NCBI GenBank assembly: GCA_021816765.1
Contig: JAKAXB010000002.1
Span: forward strand, 62,001-126,000
Direction: 5' to 3'
Length of the DNA: 64,000 nucleotides
From: Natronospirales bacterium
GTDB lineage: Bacteria; Pseudomonadota; Gammaproteobacteria; Natronospirales; REEB76
The translations under genes were made by a program, and so were the position numbers. Shown here piece by piece: positions 1 through 9,099 of the stretch. The notes under the pieces are model-generated. The model ran no database searches. It had not been told where the DNA came from and saw only the letters and a list, made by a program, of their open reading frames with translations. Numbering within the stretch: position 1 is the stretch's first letter; each line of letters begins with the position of its first letter.

Positions 1-2
1 AT

Positions 3-470
3 TCTGTCGGTGCCATTGCGGGACCGTTTGACAGCTTTCTCGCACTACGTGGTCTCAAGACCCTGGCGCTGCGCATGGAACGCCATTGCAGTAACGCACT
101 GGAACTCGCCAGCTGGCTGGAAAAGCACCCGCGGGTGGAGCGCGTGGTCTATCCCGGGCTCAGCAGCCATCCCCAGCAGGCACTGGCGAAACGGCAGATG
201 CGTGCCTTTGGCGGCATGCTGACAATTTTTCTCAGGGGTGGGGAACCGGAAGCCCGCCGTTTTCTGGGGCATTGCAGGCTGTTTACACTGGCCGAAAGCC
301 TGGGCGGCGTGGAGAGCCTCATCGAGCATCCGGGCATCATGACCCATGCGTCCGTTCCCAGGGAGGTGCGCGCTACATTGGGTGTGAGCGATGCGCTGGT
401 GCGCTTGTCGGTGGGCGTGGAGGACGCAGCCGACCTGCGAGCGGACTTGGAGCAGGCGTTCGCCTCCTGA
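3..470 (+). CDS. Trans-sulfuration PLP enzyme (cystathionine gamma-synthase/beta-lyase family), C-terminal part
   Basis: The frame is open from the window edge, so the N-terminus and the PLP-binding lysine lie outside. The visible 155 residues match the C-terminal domain of the Cys/Met-metabolism PLP-enzyme family. They include RGLKTLALRMERH, the YPGL segment, the FGGMLTIF strand, SLGGVESLIEHP, and the end ALVRLSVGVEDAADL. Members make or cleave cystathionine, or sulfhydrylate activated homoserine, in the cytoplasm. The visible part cannot separate cystathionine gamma-synthase, cystathionine beta-lyase and O-succinylhomoserine sulfhydrylase, so no symbol is given. A convergent small lipoprotein gene follows. 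Confidence 0.85.
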   Translation, partial: SVGAIAGPFDSFLALRGLKTLALRMERHCSNALELASWLEKHPRVERVVYPGLSSHPQQALAKRQMRAFGGMLTIFLRGGEPEARRFLGHCRLFTLAESLGGVESLIEHPGIMTHASVPREVRATLGVSDALVRLSVGVEDAADLRADLEQAFAS

Positions 471-584
471 AACACAAATGAAAAGAGCAGATCGTTTCCG
501 ACCTGCCCTTAATCATTTGCTCCCCAGCCATCCGCCGGGGCGGGTGGCCTGAAGGATTGACCCGGCGTCCGCCGGAATCACGCC

Positions 585-788
585 CTACTTTTTCGGAGGA
601 GTTTTTGTGCTAGCAGCCGGAGCCTTCGTCGCCGTGCTGGCCGCCGGGGCAGCCGTTGAAGCAGCTGTTGAGGCTGCCGGAGCAGCCGTGGAGGCCGCCG
701 GGGTCGCAGGAGCTTCGCTCTTCTTGCCGCAGGCAGTCAGAGTGAGCGCCAAAGCGGCAGCAGAAAGGACAACAACGTATTTATTCAT
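585..788 (-). CDS. Small Ala/Ser/Thr/Pro-rich putative lipoprotein
   Basis: This 67-residue protein starts MNKYVVVLSAAALALTL and has a lipobox LTAC, with Cys20 as the predicted lipidated residue. It continues GKKSEAPATP. The rest is low complexity: repeats of the type AAPAAST, then a Lys-containing end. No enzymatic domain is visible. Such short lipoproteins are usually anchored in the outer membrane, here probably with an extended, disordered, weakly basic tail. It is convergent with the preceding PLP enzyme gene, and the function is unknown. The signal peptide supports a real gene even though the coding part is repetitive and an antisense frame is also open. Confidence 0.6.
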   Translation of the reverse strand: MNKYVVVLSAAALALTLTACGKKSEAPATPAASTAAPAASTAASTAAPAASTATKAPAASTKTPPKK

Positions 789-1459
789 GTTCGTTCACCA
801 CCAGTGTGCAAAAAAAGTAACCGTAAAACCATAATACTACTCGACGATTTGTTTGCAAATCGCGCGATCGGGCGCAGATTCTAGCCAATCCGCACCGAGC
901 TTGCGAAAATAGCGCGATTTTATTTATTTTTCATTTATAATCAACAAGTTATGTGTATAAAGTCCAACTCCGTGTGCCGGGTGCTTGAATTCTGCCTGAA
1001 AGACTGCTCATCCGCATGTGTGCGTCGTCCTCCACATTTTGCGCTGATTGCGGTGTCACCACGACACAAACCTGGCTCGGACGTGTCGCGTCAGATTGCG
1101 TCCCGAGGATTCACGCCGGGCGATAGCTTTTTATTGTCACTCCGCGGGTTCGTGGAGTTCATGCGCGCAGTGAGTACGCGTGGAAACAACACTGTTTCCG
1201 TAGAGCAGTTATCGGCCGCGCACCGACACGGCGGCTGCGTATCATCGGCCAATTCACTTCACATGAGCCGGCCAGTTTTCTGAATGCCAGGCATGGCACA
1301 TGCACTGCGGCCGACAGGGTGCATGCCGTTCGGCCACAACGGCTGATGTCACTGCCGATCCCGGTACCCCTGTTATGCATCGAAAATACTTGCGGTTGTC
1401 GCGGACAGTCAGGCACACTGCCACAGTCCCACGGTTAACAGTACGCGGGGAGTCTGCGC
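789..1459. other. Intergenic region, 671 bp, no convincing gene
   Basis: This region lies between two divergently transcribed genes. It holds a small inverted repeat (CGATTTG/CAAATCG, 845-862) and an AT-rich stretch at 918-956 with a TATAAT at 936-941 but no matching -35 box. Open frames here on both strands have no recognisable protein character. The last bases carry the ribosome-binding site (GGGGAG) of the membrane protein gene that starts at 1460. Confidence 0.5.
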
Positions 1460-2335
1460 ATGTTTGAACTGGATACCACCCCCCAGCCACCCATCAGGAT
1501 CTGGTCCCGCGGCATAAAACTGGGTCTGGCAAGCTTCCGCAGGCTGTTTGCACTGGCGAGCGCACTGGGATTCATCAGCTTGTTACCGGCCATATATCTG
1601 GCTTGGAAGATGGGCGATAACCCCATCACGCCGGATGCCATGCTGCAGATGCTCAGGCAAGGGTACTTTGCATTGAATTTTCTGTTGCTGGAACTGCTGG
1701 TGCTGGTTTTGAGTTCGCTTATCAATGCATTGATTATTCAGCGCCTCGATCGCGCCGCGCAGGGGGCGGCGATGGTCCATGAATTGCAGTTTGCTTTGCG
1801 CAAGACAGCAACACTGGTGCTGGCCGGTATCCTGTTTTTCATCACCCTGCTGATTGGCATATTTATTGCAGACATCATCGGGACCCTTCTTGGTGCCTTG
1901 CTGGGAACGATGCTTGGGCATGGCGCTACCGTCGTTGTCATCCGGGTTTGTCTCATTGTTGCCATCATGTTTATCGTTGTTAATTTGCTTTTCTTCCAGT
2001 TCGCCATCGTCCTGGACGGCAAAGGACCCGTCAGCGCCCTGAATCACAGTTGTGCCCTGGTGTTTCATAACTGGTGGCATTCTTTTCTCGTACTCCTGAT
2101 GATCGTGGCGGCCATCGTGGGCATCGTGGTCGTGGTCATGTTGCCGTTCATGCATTGGTTGCCGCTGTTGGCTGCCGCGGATACCGGCCGTGCGCTTATG
2201 GAGAAGAGTGTGTTAAGGCTGGTGGGCGCGGCGATATTCACCCCCTTTGTGGTTGGGGTGCTGTATGTGCTGTATCACGATCTCAAAACGCGGCGTGCGC
2301 AGAAATCCACCGCGACCGGGGCCGTTCAGGCTTGA
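1460..2335 (+). CDS. Multi-pass inner-membrane protein, function unknown (copy 1 of 2)
   Basis: This protein of 291 residues has about six hydrophobic segments, near residues 30-50, 70-90, 115-150, 155-185, 210-235 and 255-275. It has a charged N-terminus and a basic end (HDLKTRRAQK). The segment around LFFQFAIVLDGKGPVSALNHS resembles membrane proteins related to the glycerophosphodiesterase membrane domain/YciC type, where a conserved short loop precedes a helix. The start is supported by GGGGAG nine bases upstream of ATG. The next gene begins seven bases after the stop and has the same architecture, so the two are probably co-transcribed and act together. No catalytic motif is seen. Confidence 0.75.
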   Translation: MFELDTTPQPPIRIWSRGIKLGLASFRRLFALASALGFISLLPAIYLAWKMGDNPITPDAMLQMLRQGYFALNFLLLELLVLVLSSLINALIIQRLDRAAQGAAMVHELQFALRKTATLVLAGILFFITLLIGIFIADIIGTLLGALLGTMLGHGATVVVIRVCLIVAIMFIVVNLLFFQFAIVLDGKGPVSALNHSCALVFHNWWHSFLVLLMIVAAIVGIVVVVMLPFMHWLPLLAAADTGRALMEKSVLRLVGAAIFTPFVVGVLYVLYHDLKTRRAQKSTATGAVQA

Positions 2336-2341
2336 GTCAAT

Positions 2342-3094
2342 TTGAATAAGGCAATGCATAACGCCGGACTGCCGCCCATCGGCGCCACGCTGGATGAGGG
2401 CTGGCGATTGTTCCTGCAGTCCCTGATGGTAATTTTCCTGCCTGTATGGATCGCCGGCATAGTGGACGTTCTGCCGGATGAAATCGCCGGGGGTGGGTTG
2501 CTTACCGGCAGTTTGAACTGGTCTGTTCTCGCGGTGACTGTGCCGGCTTGGCTTGTGGAGGCTGCGCTCTATGGCATCGCCATAGCCAAACTGAATGCGG
2601 TTGCCACGGGGGGCAAGCTTTCTTATACCCAGGCATTACGTCTGGGAATCCGCGCAGCCCCAGCCATAGTTATCGGTGATTTGGTGTACAACATCGCATC
2701 CTGGGGCGGCCTTTTGCTGTTCATCGTGCCCGGCATAATTCTCGGCACCACCCTGGCATTTTTTGCCTATGCTGCGGTACTGGACCGCAAGAACATCCTG
2801 GATGCACTCAGCTACAGTCATACATTGACGTGGCCGGATTGGTGGCGGACGTCCGTAGTGATTTCCGTGCCGGCGATCGTGTTGTTCATTTTCGGCGTTA
2901 TTGCCGGCTGGCCCGATATCATGGGTGCCATGCGGCAGGTGAGCATGGGGCAGATGCCTTCGGCAACGTCACTCGTGAATCCATGGTATGACTTTGGGCT
3001 CATGCCGTTATTGGGCGGGATAGTGTGGTGCTATGTGCTTGCAGTCTGCTACGTGCAGTATCGAAAGCTTCAAGCACGCGCTGAAGCTCACTGA
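2342..3094 (+). CDS. Multi-pass inner-membrane protein, function unknown (copy 2 of 2)
   Basis: This protein has 250 residues and about six hydrophobic segments. It contains [20 protein letters not shown], closely matching the VLDGKGPVSALNHS loop of the upstream gene, followed in both by an aromatic stretch (W-x-x-W) and another helix. The two are therefore likely paralogues from a local duplication. The start codon appears to be TTG at 2342. The stop overlaps the end of the convergent prfA gene by seven bases, so there is no room for a separate terminator. Function is unknown; a membrane assembly or transport role is only a guess. Confidence 0.72.
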   Translation: MNKAMHNAGLPPIGATLDEGWRLFLQSLMVIFLPVWIAGIVDVLPDEIAGGGLLTGSLNWSVLAVTVPAWLVEAALYGIAIAKLNAVATGGKLSYTQALRLGIRAAPAIVIGDLVYNIASWGGLLLFIVPGIILGTTLAFFAYAAVLDRKNILDALSYSHTLTWPDWWRTSVVISVPAIVLFIFGVIAGWPDIMGAMRQVSMGQMPSATSLVNPWYDFGLMPLLGGIVWCYVLAVCYVQYRKLQARAEAH

Positions 3095-4173
3095 GCCGTC
3101 ATGGCGGCCAGCTCTTCCGCCTGATACTCATTCATGAGCGGCAGGATTACCTCATCCAGGTTTCCCCGCAGGATGTCATCCAATTTATAAAGTGTCAGAT
3201 TGATGCGGTGATCGGTGACGCGTCCCTGGGGAAAGTTGTAGGTACGGATGCGTTCCGAGCGGTCACCGCTGCCCACCTGCAGTTTTCTCGATTGTGCCTG
3301 CGCGCTAATCTGCTTTTCCCGCTCGGCTGACAACAGCTTCGCCTTTAACAGTGACATGGCGCGTGCGCGGTTCTTGTGTTGGGAGCGTTCATCCTGGCAT
3401 TCCACCACGATGCCGCTGGGCAGATGGGTGATACGGATGGCGGAATCGGTCTTGTTCACATGCTGACCCCCGGCGCCCGAGGACCGGTAAGTATCCACCT
3501 TCAAATCCGCCGGATTGATATCCACGTGTTCCACTTCCGCCACCTCCGGCAGGATCGCCACGGTGCAGGCAGAGGTGTGGATGCGGCCCTGAGCCTCGGT
3601 TTCCGGCACGCGCTGCACGCGGTGGGTGCCGGACTCGAATTTGAACCTGGAATAAGCGCTCTGGCCCACGATGCGGGTAATGATTTCCTTGTAGCCGCCG
3701 TGTTCGCCGGAACTTTCATGCAGTATTTCCACGCGCCAGCCATGCACCTCCGCATAACGGCCGTACATGCGGAACAGATCACCGGCGAACAGCGCCGCTT
3801 CGTCACCGCCGGTACCGGCGCGGATTTCCAGATAAATATTACTGTCGTCGTGGGGGTCCCTGGGCACCAGCAACTTGAGAAGCTCCGGTTCCAGCGCCGC
3901 CAGGCGCTGTTCGGAAAGACACCTTTCTTCCTGTGCCAGACCGCGCATTTCCGCGTCGCCGTCTTGCGCCATTTCCCCGGCGTTTTTGCTATCCGCTTCC
4001 ACGCGCTGATATTCACGGAACCTGAGCGCCAGCGGTCCGATACGCGCGTATTCCTGCGACAATTCCCGGAACTGGTTCTGGCTGCCGATCACGGCTGGGC
4101 TGGCAAGCAGTGCCGCGAGCTCCTCGTGACGTGCAGCCACCCGTTCAAGTTTCTGGCGAATGGAGTCTTTCAC
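3088..4173 (-). CDS. prfA: Peptide chain release factor 1
   Basis: RF1 recognises UAA and UAG in the ribosomal A site and triggers release of the finished protein. The GGQ motif ([14 protein letters not shown]) and the RF1-type tripeptide P-E-T in [17 protein letters not shown] are both present; the PxT form separates it from RF2. With the GTG at 4173 the protein is 361 residues, and PxT and GGQ fall at about 190-192 and 235-237, within two residues of E. coli RF1. An in-frame ATG at 4203 would add ten residues, but it lacks a ribosome-binding site and overlaps a TATAAT sequence. The gene follows hemA on the same strand, the usual gammaproteobacterial order. Confidence 0.96.
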   Translation of the reverse strand: MKDSIRQKLERVAARHEELAALLASPAVIGSQNQFRELSQEYARIGPLALRFREYQRVEADSKNAGEMAQDGDAEMRGLAQEERCLSEQRLAALEPELLKLLVPRDPHDDSNIYLEIRAGTGGDEAALFAGDLFRMYGRYAEVHGWRVEILHESSGEHGGYKEIITRIVGQSAYSRFKFESGTHRVQRVPETEAQGRIHTSACTVAILPEVAEVEHVDINPADLKVDTYRSSGAGGQHVNKTDSAIRITHLPSGIVVECQDERSQHKNRARAMSLLKAKLLSAEREKQISAQAQSRKLQVGSGDRSERIRTYNFPQGRVTDHRINLTLYKLDDILRGNLDEVILPLMNEYQAEELAAMTAQ

Positions 4174-4365
4174 GGAAGTGTCCCACAGGTACGTGGGCGT
4201 CATTATAGCGGTGCCAGGAGAGCGTTAGTGCAAACCCCGCGAACACGATGCAGGGATGTCCGGCGCAAATTTATTGTACTCAGGCGCCGGATTCCGGAGT
4301 GACGCCGAAACCGCCTGGCGGCGGAGCGATCACACACAGCCGGGGGCGGACCTTGCAACCATCCG

Positions 4366-5640
4366 TCAGGACTTCTTTTCCTGGTCCTGGTCTTTCAGGC
4401 CGAAGAGTTCATGGGCTTCACGGATCACATGCTCGCGGCCTTCATGGGCTGCCTGGCGCAGATAAGCAGTGGGAGCGTGCAGCAGCCGGTTGGTGAGTGT
4501 TTCCGCCAGGAATTTGAGCGCTTCATCCGGCGGTGCGCCGCCGGCAAGCAGACGTTGTGCCTGTTCCAGGGTGTGGTCGCGGAGCGATGCGGCATTGTCG
4601 CGCACCGCGCGGATGGTAGGCACCGCATTCAGGCCGCGCAGTTGCGCCATGAAGCGTTCCAGCTGCGCATTGATGATGACCTCCGCTTCTTCTGCCGCTG
4701 TCCGGCGTGAACGCAGATTGTTCTCTACCACGTTGCGCAGGTCGTCAATAGTGAAAAGATAAACATCATCCAGTTCCGCCACACTGGCGTCGATGTCGCG
4801 CGGCACGGCGATATCCAGCATGAGCACCGGACGATGTTTGCGCGTGCTGAGGGCCGCAGCCACGGTGGCGCGTGTAAGAATGGGTTCCGGACTGCCGGTG
4901 GAGGCGATCACGATGTCAGCTTCGTAGAGATGCGCGGGAATCTCGTGCAAGCCGATGGCATAGCCATCGAATTGTTCTGCGAGCCGGTGCGCGCGGTCGA
5001 GAGTACGGTTGGCGATAATCATGCGCTGCGTACCCTGTTCGCGCAGGTGCTGTGCTGCAAGTTCTATGGTTTCCCCGGCACCGATAAGCAGCGGCGTGAG
5101 TTTGCTGAAGTCGGCGAAGATTTGCCGCGCCAGATGCACCGTGGCATAGGCAATGGACACCGGGTTTTCACCGATGTGCGTATCGGTACGTACCTGTTTT
5201 GCCACCGTGAAGGCATACTGAAACAGACGGTGCAGGCGATTGCCGGCAGTGTTGCTCTGCCGTGCCAGTTCGTAAGCTTCCTTGATCTGACCGAGAATCT
5301 GCGGTTCACCCAGGACCATGGAATCAAGGCCGCAAGCCACACGGAACAAGTGTCGTGCCGCCGACTCGCCATCGTGGGTGTAGAAACGCCCGCGTATGCC
5401 CGGATCATCCGGACTGCGCACGCGTGTGAGCCAGTCCGCCAGGTGCGTTCCTGAACCGTTGCCCAGGTAGGTATAGATCTCGGTGCGGTTGCAGGTGGAC
5501 AGGATAGCCGCTTCCTCTACCCCCGGTAGGCCTGTTACTGCATGCAACGCGCCGGGAATCTGTTCCACACCGAAGCTCAGGCGCTCCCGTATGGCGACGG
5601 GTGCGGTGGCGTGGCTGATTCCGAGGACAAAGAAGGGCAT
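4366..5640 (-). CDS. hemA: Glutamyl-tRNA reductase
   Basis: HemA reduces Glu-tRNA(Glu) to glutamate-1-semialdehyde with NADPH, the first committed step of C5 tetrapyrrole synthesis. From the start MPFFVLGISHATAPV the catalytic cysteine falls at residue 50 in STCNRTEIY, exactly the family position. LGEPQILGQIKEAY marks the catalytic domain, the nucleotide-binding loop is LLIGAGETIEL, and the C-terminal dimerisation domain follows. The frame is open 156 bases further upstream, but that extension has no family resemblance. The 424-residue length is normal. It heads a likely hemA-prfA transcript and is divergent from the TPR lipoprotein gene, with 138 bp between the two starts. Confidence 0.96.
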   Translation of the reverse strand: MPFFVLGISHATAPVAIRERLSFGVEQIPGALHAVTGLPGVEEAAILSTCNRTEIYTYLGNGSGTHLADWLTRVRSPDDPGIRGRFYTHDGESAARHLFRVACGLDSMVLGEPQILGQIKEAYELARQSNTAGNRLHRLFQYAFTVAKQVRTDTHIGENPVSIAYATVHLARQIFADFSKLTPLLIGAGETIELAAQHLREQGTQRMIIANRTLDRAHRLAEQFDGYAIGLHEIPAHLYEADIVIASTGSPEPILTRATVAAALSTRKHRPVLMLDIAVPRDIDASVAELDDVYLFTIDDLRNVVENNLRSRRTAAEEAEVIINAQLERFMAQLRGLNAVPTIRAVRDNAASLRDHTLEQAQRLLAGGAPPDEALKFLAETLTNRLLHAPTAYLRQAAHEGREHVIREAHELFGLKDQDQEKKS

Positions 5641-5778
5641 GCGCGTGTGGGCCGGGCAGGGTGGACAAATTTTGGGCGAATTTCCGCATTCTAACAAGCG
5701 CTTACCCTTGTGAAGGCTTACGGCCTCTCGCCGCGGCGGAGTATAGTGGATGCGTGGGACATTATTGAGCAGAACCCC

Positions 5779-7467
5779 ATGAGGATGCAGTTTCATGCGG
5801 CCCTCGCATGCACAGCCCTGGTGCTGGCCGGCTGCGTAGCCGCACCGACGCGGCTGTCGGCACCGCTACCCCAACCCGCGACCGGTCGTCACGCCCCGGC
5901 GCAGGCGCTTGTCTATCATGTCTTTATGGGCGAACTGGCGTTACAACGCGGCAACCGCCAGCAGGCGGTGCAGCAGTATGCGCGCGCGGCGGAGCTGAGT
6001 GGCGATCCCGCCCTGGCGGAACACGCGGTGGTGCTGGCCTACCAGGCGGGTGATGATCAACTGGCGCTGGATTTGAGCCGTCACTGGCTGACGCTCGCTC
6101 CCAAGGATATCAGTGCGCAGCATTTTGAAGCGCTTCTGAATACGCGGCTTGGCAATGTTGCAGCCGCCGTGAGCGAATTCAAAAGCCTGCTGCGGGATGT
6201 ACCCAGCGAGAGTTTCCCGCTCATTGCGGAATTGCTCGGCCAGGAAACAGATGCCCGGCAGGGGCTGCCGGTGATGCGACAACTCGTTGTCGCTTATCCA
6301 CAATCAGCGCAGGCGCATTTTGCCCTCGGCCAGCTCGCCTTGCATTATCGGCAGGTGCCGCTTGCCGTCAGCGAGGCACAGCGCGCACTTGTCCTTGAGC
6401 CCCATTGGGATGCAGCCCTGGTGCTGGAAGCGCGCGCGCTGGTGGCGGCGCACCGCAGTGATGAGGCACTCAAAGCGCTCAAGGCGTATGTACAGGCCGC
6501 GCCGGATAACATCGGCCTGCGCCTGGCCTATGCCGCATTACTGGCTCAGACACAAGAGAACGCCCAGGCACGGGCGGAATTCACCGCGATTATCAGGCAA
6601 AATCCACACAACCCCGACGCGCTCTATTCCCTAGGCCTGCTGGCATTGCAGGACAGCCATTGGGCGGAAGCACACGGCTATTTCATGCGCCTGCTCAAGA
6701 CCGGCAGGCGCAATGAGGACGCGAGGTATTTTCTCGGCAATACCGCCGAACTGGCAAAGCGCTATGCCGAGGCGCTGGCATGGTACCAGCGGGTGAACGG
6801 CGGCCATTATTGGTTGTCGGCGCAGCTCGGCGTGGTACGCGCGCTGGTGGCGCAGGGCAAACCGGACGCAGCGCGCAGTTATATGAATAGCATCGTCGGC
6901 GAGGATGCGGCTGACACCGCGCAATTACGCATTGCCGAAGCGCAGATATTCAGCGATATGGGACATAACAAAGCCGCGCTTCAGGTTTTTGATCGGGCCC
7001 TGGAGCAGGACCCGCAAAATACAGACCTGCTGTATGCGCGTGCGCTGCTGCAGGAAAACCTGGGCAATGTGGCGGCGGCTGAAAGCGACCTGCACCGCAT
7101 CCTTAACCGGTCGCCCGACAATGCTGATGCCCTTAACGCTCTCGGTTACACGCTCACCGTTCATTCCACCCGCTATCAGGAAGCGCTTGGCTATATCGAG
7201 AAAGCCTTGAGTATCCGACCGCGCGACCCCGCCATCATTGACAGCATGGGCTGGGTGGAGTATCGCCTCGGCAATTATCAGCAGGCTCTCGGTTATCTGC
7301 GCAAGGCCTATGCGCGTCTTGCCGATCCACAGGTGGCAGCACACCTCGCCGAAGTGTTATGGGTATCGGGCAACAAGCAAGAAGCGCGCAGCATTTGGAG
7401 CGCGGCACTCAAGCAGCATCCCCACAATCCCGCCCTTCTCGATGTCGGTCGGCGGTTCTCACCGTGA
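5779..7467 (+). CDS. Tetratricopeptide-repeat lipoprotein
   Basis: The protein of 562 residues starts MRMQFHAALACTALVLAGC, with a lipobox LAGC just before the mature N-terminus, so it is a predicted lipoprotein. The rest is an almost continuous array of TPR units, recognisable by repeats such as PDNADALNALGY, NPHNPDALYSLGLLAL and RDPAIIDSMGWVEYRLGNYQQAL. TPR solenoids bind partner proteins. Its place immediately before lolB, overlapping it by four bases (GTGA), is typical of Gammaproteobacteria and suggests a role in the cell envelope. The upstream in-frame extension to 5710 is rejected because it would bury the signal peptide. Confidence 0.9.
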   Translation: MRMQFHAALACTALVLAGCVAAPTRLSAPLPQPATGRHAPAQALVYHVFMGELALQRGNRQQAVQQYARAAELSGDPALAEHAVVLAYQAGDDQLALDLSRHWLTLAPKDISAQHFEALLNTRLGNVAAAVSEFKSLLRDVPSESFPLIAELLGQETDARQGLPVMRQLVVAYPQSAQAHFALGQLALHYRQVPLAVSEAQRALVLEPHWDAALVLEARALVAAHRSDEALKALKAYVQAAPDNIGLRLAYAALLAQTQENAQARAEFTAIIRQNPHNPDALYSLGLLALQDSHWAEAHGYFMRLLKTGRRNEDARYFLGNTAELAKRYAEALAWYQRVNGGHYWLSAQLGVVRALVAQGKPDAARSYMNSIVGEDAADTAQLRIAEAQIFSDMGHNKAALQVFDRALEQDPQNTDLLYARALLQENLGNVAAAESDLHRILNRSPDNADALNALGYTLTVHSTRYQEALGYIEKALSIRPRDPAIIDSMGWVEYRLGNYQQALGYLRKAYARLADPQVAAHLAEVLWVSGNKQEARSIWSAALKQHPHNPALLDVGRRFSP

Positions 7468-8096
7468 GTGCCCGCGGGCTGGTTCTGTTCGGTATCGTGA
7501 TGTTGGCCGGTTGTGCGAGTGTGCCGGGCACGGCACCCCTGGGCCCGCCCAACGAAGCCGCCTGGCAGGTGCGGCGCGCGCAACTGGAAAAACTTGTGGA
7601 CTGGGAACTGCAGGGCCGTGTCGGCATCCTTAATGGCAAGGATGGCGGCAGCGGTTCCATGGACTGGAAGCAGCAGGGTGATATCCTCGATTTCAGTTTT
7701 CGCGGTCCTTTCGGTGCCGGCGCACTGGAAGTGCAGGGTGATGCCAATGTTCTCTGGGTGCGAAGCTCCCGCGGCGATGACTTCATCACTACCGATCCGG
7801 AACGGGATTTTGCCCGCCGTCTGCGTGTGCCGCTGCCGGTGTTGAGTATGCGGTATTGGATGGTGGGCATTCCCGACCCCCACGCGTCCTTTAGTCACAC
7901 CGTAGATGATCGCGGACATCTGGTGATGCTCACGCAGCGCGGGTGGCAGGTGGATTACCGGAACTACGCCCGTTTCGACGGCTATGATCTGCCGACGCGC
8001 ATGCTGCTGCGTCGCGATCGGGTGCGCATCAAGATCGCCATCAATGACTGGCATGTATTTGCGCACCCGGGCAATCAACCCGCAACCGTTCAATGA
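7464..8096 (+). CDS. lolB: Outer-membrane lipoprotein insertion protein LolB
   Basis: LolB takes lipoproteins from the periplasmic carrier LolA and inserts them into the outer membrane. The 210-residue product begins at a GTG that overlaps the stop of the TPR gene (GTGA). It has a lipoprotein signal ending VMLAGC. Family features include WELQGRVGILNGKDGG near the N-terminus of the mature protein, a following beta-rich barrel (MDWKQQGDILDFSFRGPFG), and the late segment WQVDYRNYARFDGYDLPTRM. Its stop overlaps the ispE start by ATGA, so the genes are translationally coupled. The longer frame beginning at 7359 is rejected because it lies inside the TPR gene. Confidence 0.92.
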   Translation: MSARGLVLFGIVMLAGCASVPGTAPLGPPNEAAWQVRRAQLEKLVDWELQGRVGILNGKDGGSGSMDWKQQGDILDFSFRGPFGAGALEVQGDANVLWVRSSRGDDFITTDPERDFARRLRVPLPVLSMRYWMVGIPDPHASFSHTVDDRGHLVMLTQRGWQVDYRNYARFDGYDLPTRMLLRRDRVRIKIAINDWHVFAHPGNQPATVQ

Positions 8097-8977
8097 TACC
8101 GACCATCAGCCGCGATTGGCCCGCACCGGCCAAGCTCAATCTGTTCCTGCACATCACCGGCCGCCGTGCCGACGGTTATCATCTGTTGCAGACCGTATTC
8201 CAGTTCCTGGAGCATGGCGACACACTGGATTTTATGCCGCGCGCCGACAGTGGCATCACACGCTCAGTGGGGCCGGCGGACATTGCGGTCGGAAGCGACC
8301 TGGCCGTGCGTGCTGCCTGCCTGTTACAGGAACGCTCGCATTGCGGGTGCGGCGTGGATATACATTTGCACAAGCGTCTGCCCCGGCAGGCAGGGCTGGG
8401 TGGCGGCAGTTCCGATGCGGCTACCACACTGGTAGCCCTCAATCATCTTTGGGGCACGGGCCTGCCCACAACCGAGCTCGCCCGCCTGGGTCTGGAGCTG
8501 GGCGCGGATGTGCCGGTATTCGTACACGGACATGCAGCCTGGGCGGAGGGGGTAGGGGAGATTCTCACGCCCGTGGAGCTGGTGGAGCCCTGGTTTCTGG
8601 TGCTCGAGCCTGCCTGTGAAATCCCAACCCGGGAAATTTTCCAGGCTCCTGAATTGACACGAAATTCCCCGCCAATCACAATAGCGCGCTTTCGCTCAGG
8701 CGAGGGCCACAACGACTTCGAACCCCTGGTGCGGACCCGCTACCCGGCGGTGGCAGAGGCCCTGGATTGGCTCGGCCTGCGGGCCAAAGCCCGGTTGACC
8801 GGCTCCGGCGCCAGTGTATTTGCCGGGTTTACGCACGAGGCCGCGGCGCGGCGCATGTTGCGGGACTTGCCCAGCGGTTGGCGGGCATGCGTTGCCCGGG
8901 GACGCAACCGCTCGCCCCTGCTCGACCGGCTGGCGGCGGAAAAGCCCGTTGAGAATTGGGGCGTAGCCAAGCGGTAA
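8093..8977 (+). CDS. ispE: 4-diphosphocytidyl-2-C-methyl-D-erythritol kinase
   Basis: IspE phosphorylates CDP-methylerythritol with ATP in the MEP pathway to isoprenoid precursors. The N-terminal WPAPAKLNLFLHITGRRADGYH holds the substrate-binding lysine. The GHMP-kinase ATP loop is PRQAGLGGGSSDAATTL at about 98-114. SGASVFAGF is the late GHMP motif. The length is 294 residues. The C-terminus is extended past the usual end (RNRSPLLDRL): the last seven codons (NWGVAKR) and the stop lie inside the tRNA-Gln gene. The start overlaps lolB by ATGA. Confidence 0.95.
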   Translation: MIPTISRDWPAPAKLNLFLHITGRRADGYHLLQTVFQFLEHGDTLDFMPRADSGITRSVGPADIAVGSDLAVRAACLLQERSHCGCGVDIHLHKRLPRQAGLGGGSSDAATTLVALNHLWGTGLPTTELARLGLELGADVPVFVHGHAAWAEGVGEILTPVELVEPWFLVLEPACEIPTREIFQAPELTRNSPPITIARFRSGEGHNDFEPLVRTRYPAVAEALDWLGLRAKARLTGSGASVFAGFTHEAAARRMLRDLPSGWRACVARGRNRSPLLDRLAAEKPVENWGVAKR

Positions 8978-9031
8978 GGCAGCGGGTTTTGATCCCGCCA
9001 TTCCCAGGTTCGAATCCTGGCGCCCCAGCCA
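8957..9031 (+). tRNA. tRNA-Gln (anticodon TTG)
   Basis: The gene folds as a standard cloverleaf: acceptor TGGGGCG pairs with CGCCCCA, anticodon stem GCGGG/CCCGC encloses loop TTTTGAT with anticodon TTG, and the T arm is CCAGG-TTCGAAT-CCTGG. The 3' CCA is encoded. Its first 21 bases are also the end of the ispE reading frame. The ispE, tRNA-Gln, prs order is the same as in Pseudomonas. The tRNA must be cut out of the longer transcript or have its own promoter inside ispE. Confidence 0.97.
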
Positions 9032-9099
9032 GTGGGATTTTCAGGGATTAAGTGGTGGATCCCGGTATGACTGACCACAGCAGGTTAAGTGAGGGCGCC

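Noticed and set aside
951-1283. Open frame of 110 residues on the plus strand
   Set aside because: The sequence is Cys/Arg/Ser rich without any domain, lacks a ribosome-binding site, and overlaps frames on the other strand. It is treated as chance.
3376-4302. Plus-strand frame of 308 residues opposite prfA
   Set aside because: It is antisense to RF1, whose motifs are intact. His/Arg-rich composition marks it as a shadow.
5641-5796. N-terminal extension of HemA
   Set aside because: The family begins at MPFFVLGISHATAP, which puts the catalytic Cys at residue 50. The extension is not conserved in character.
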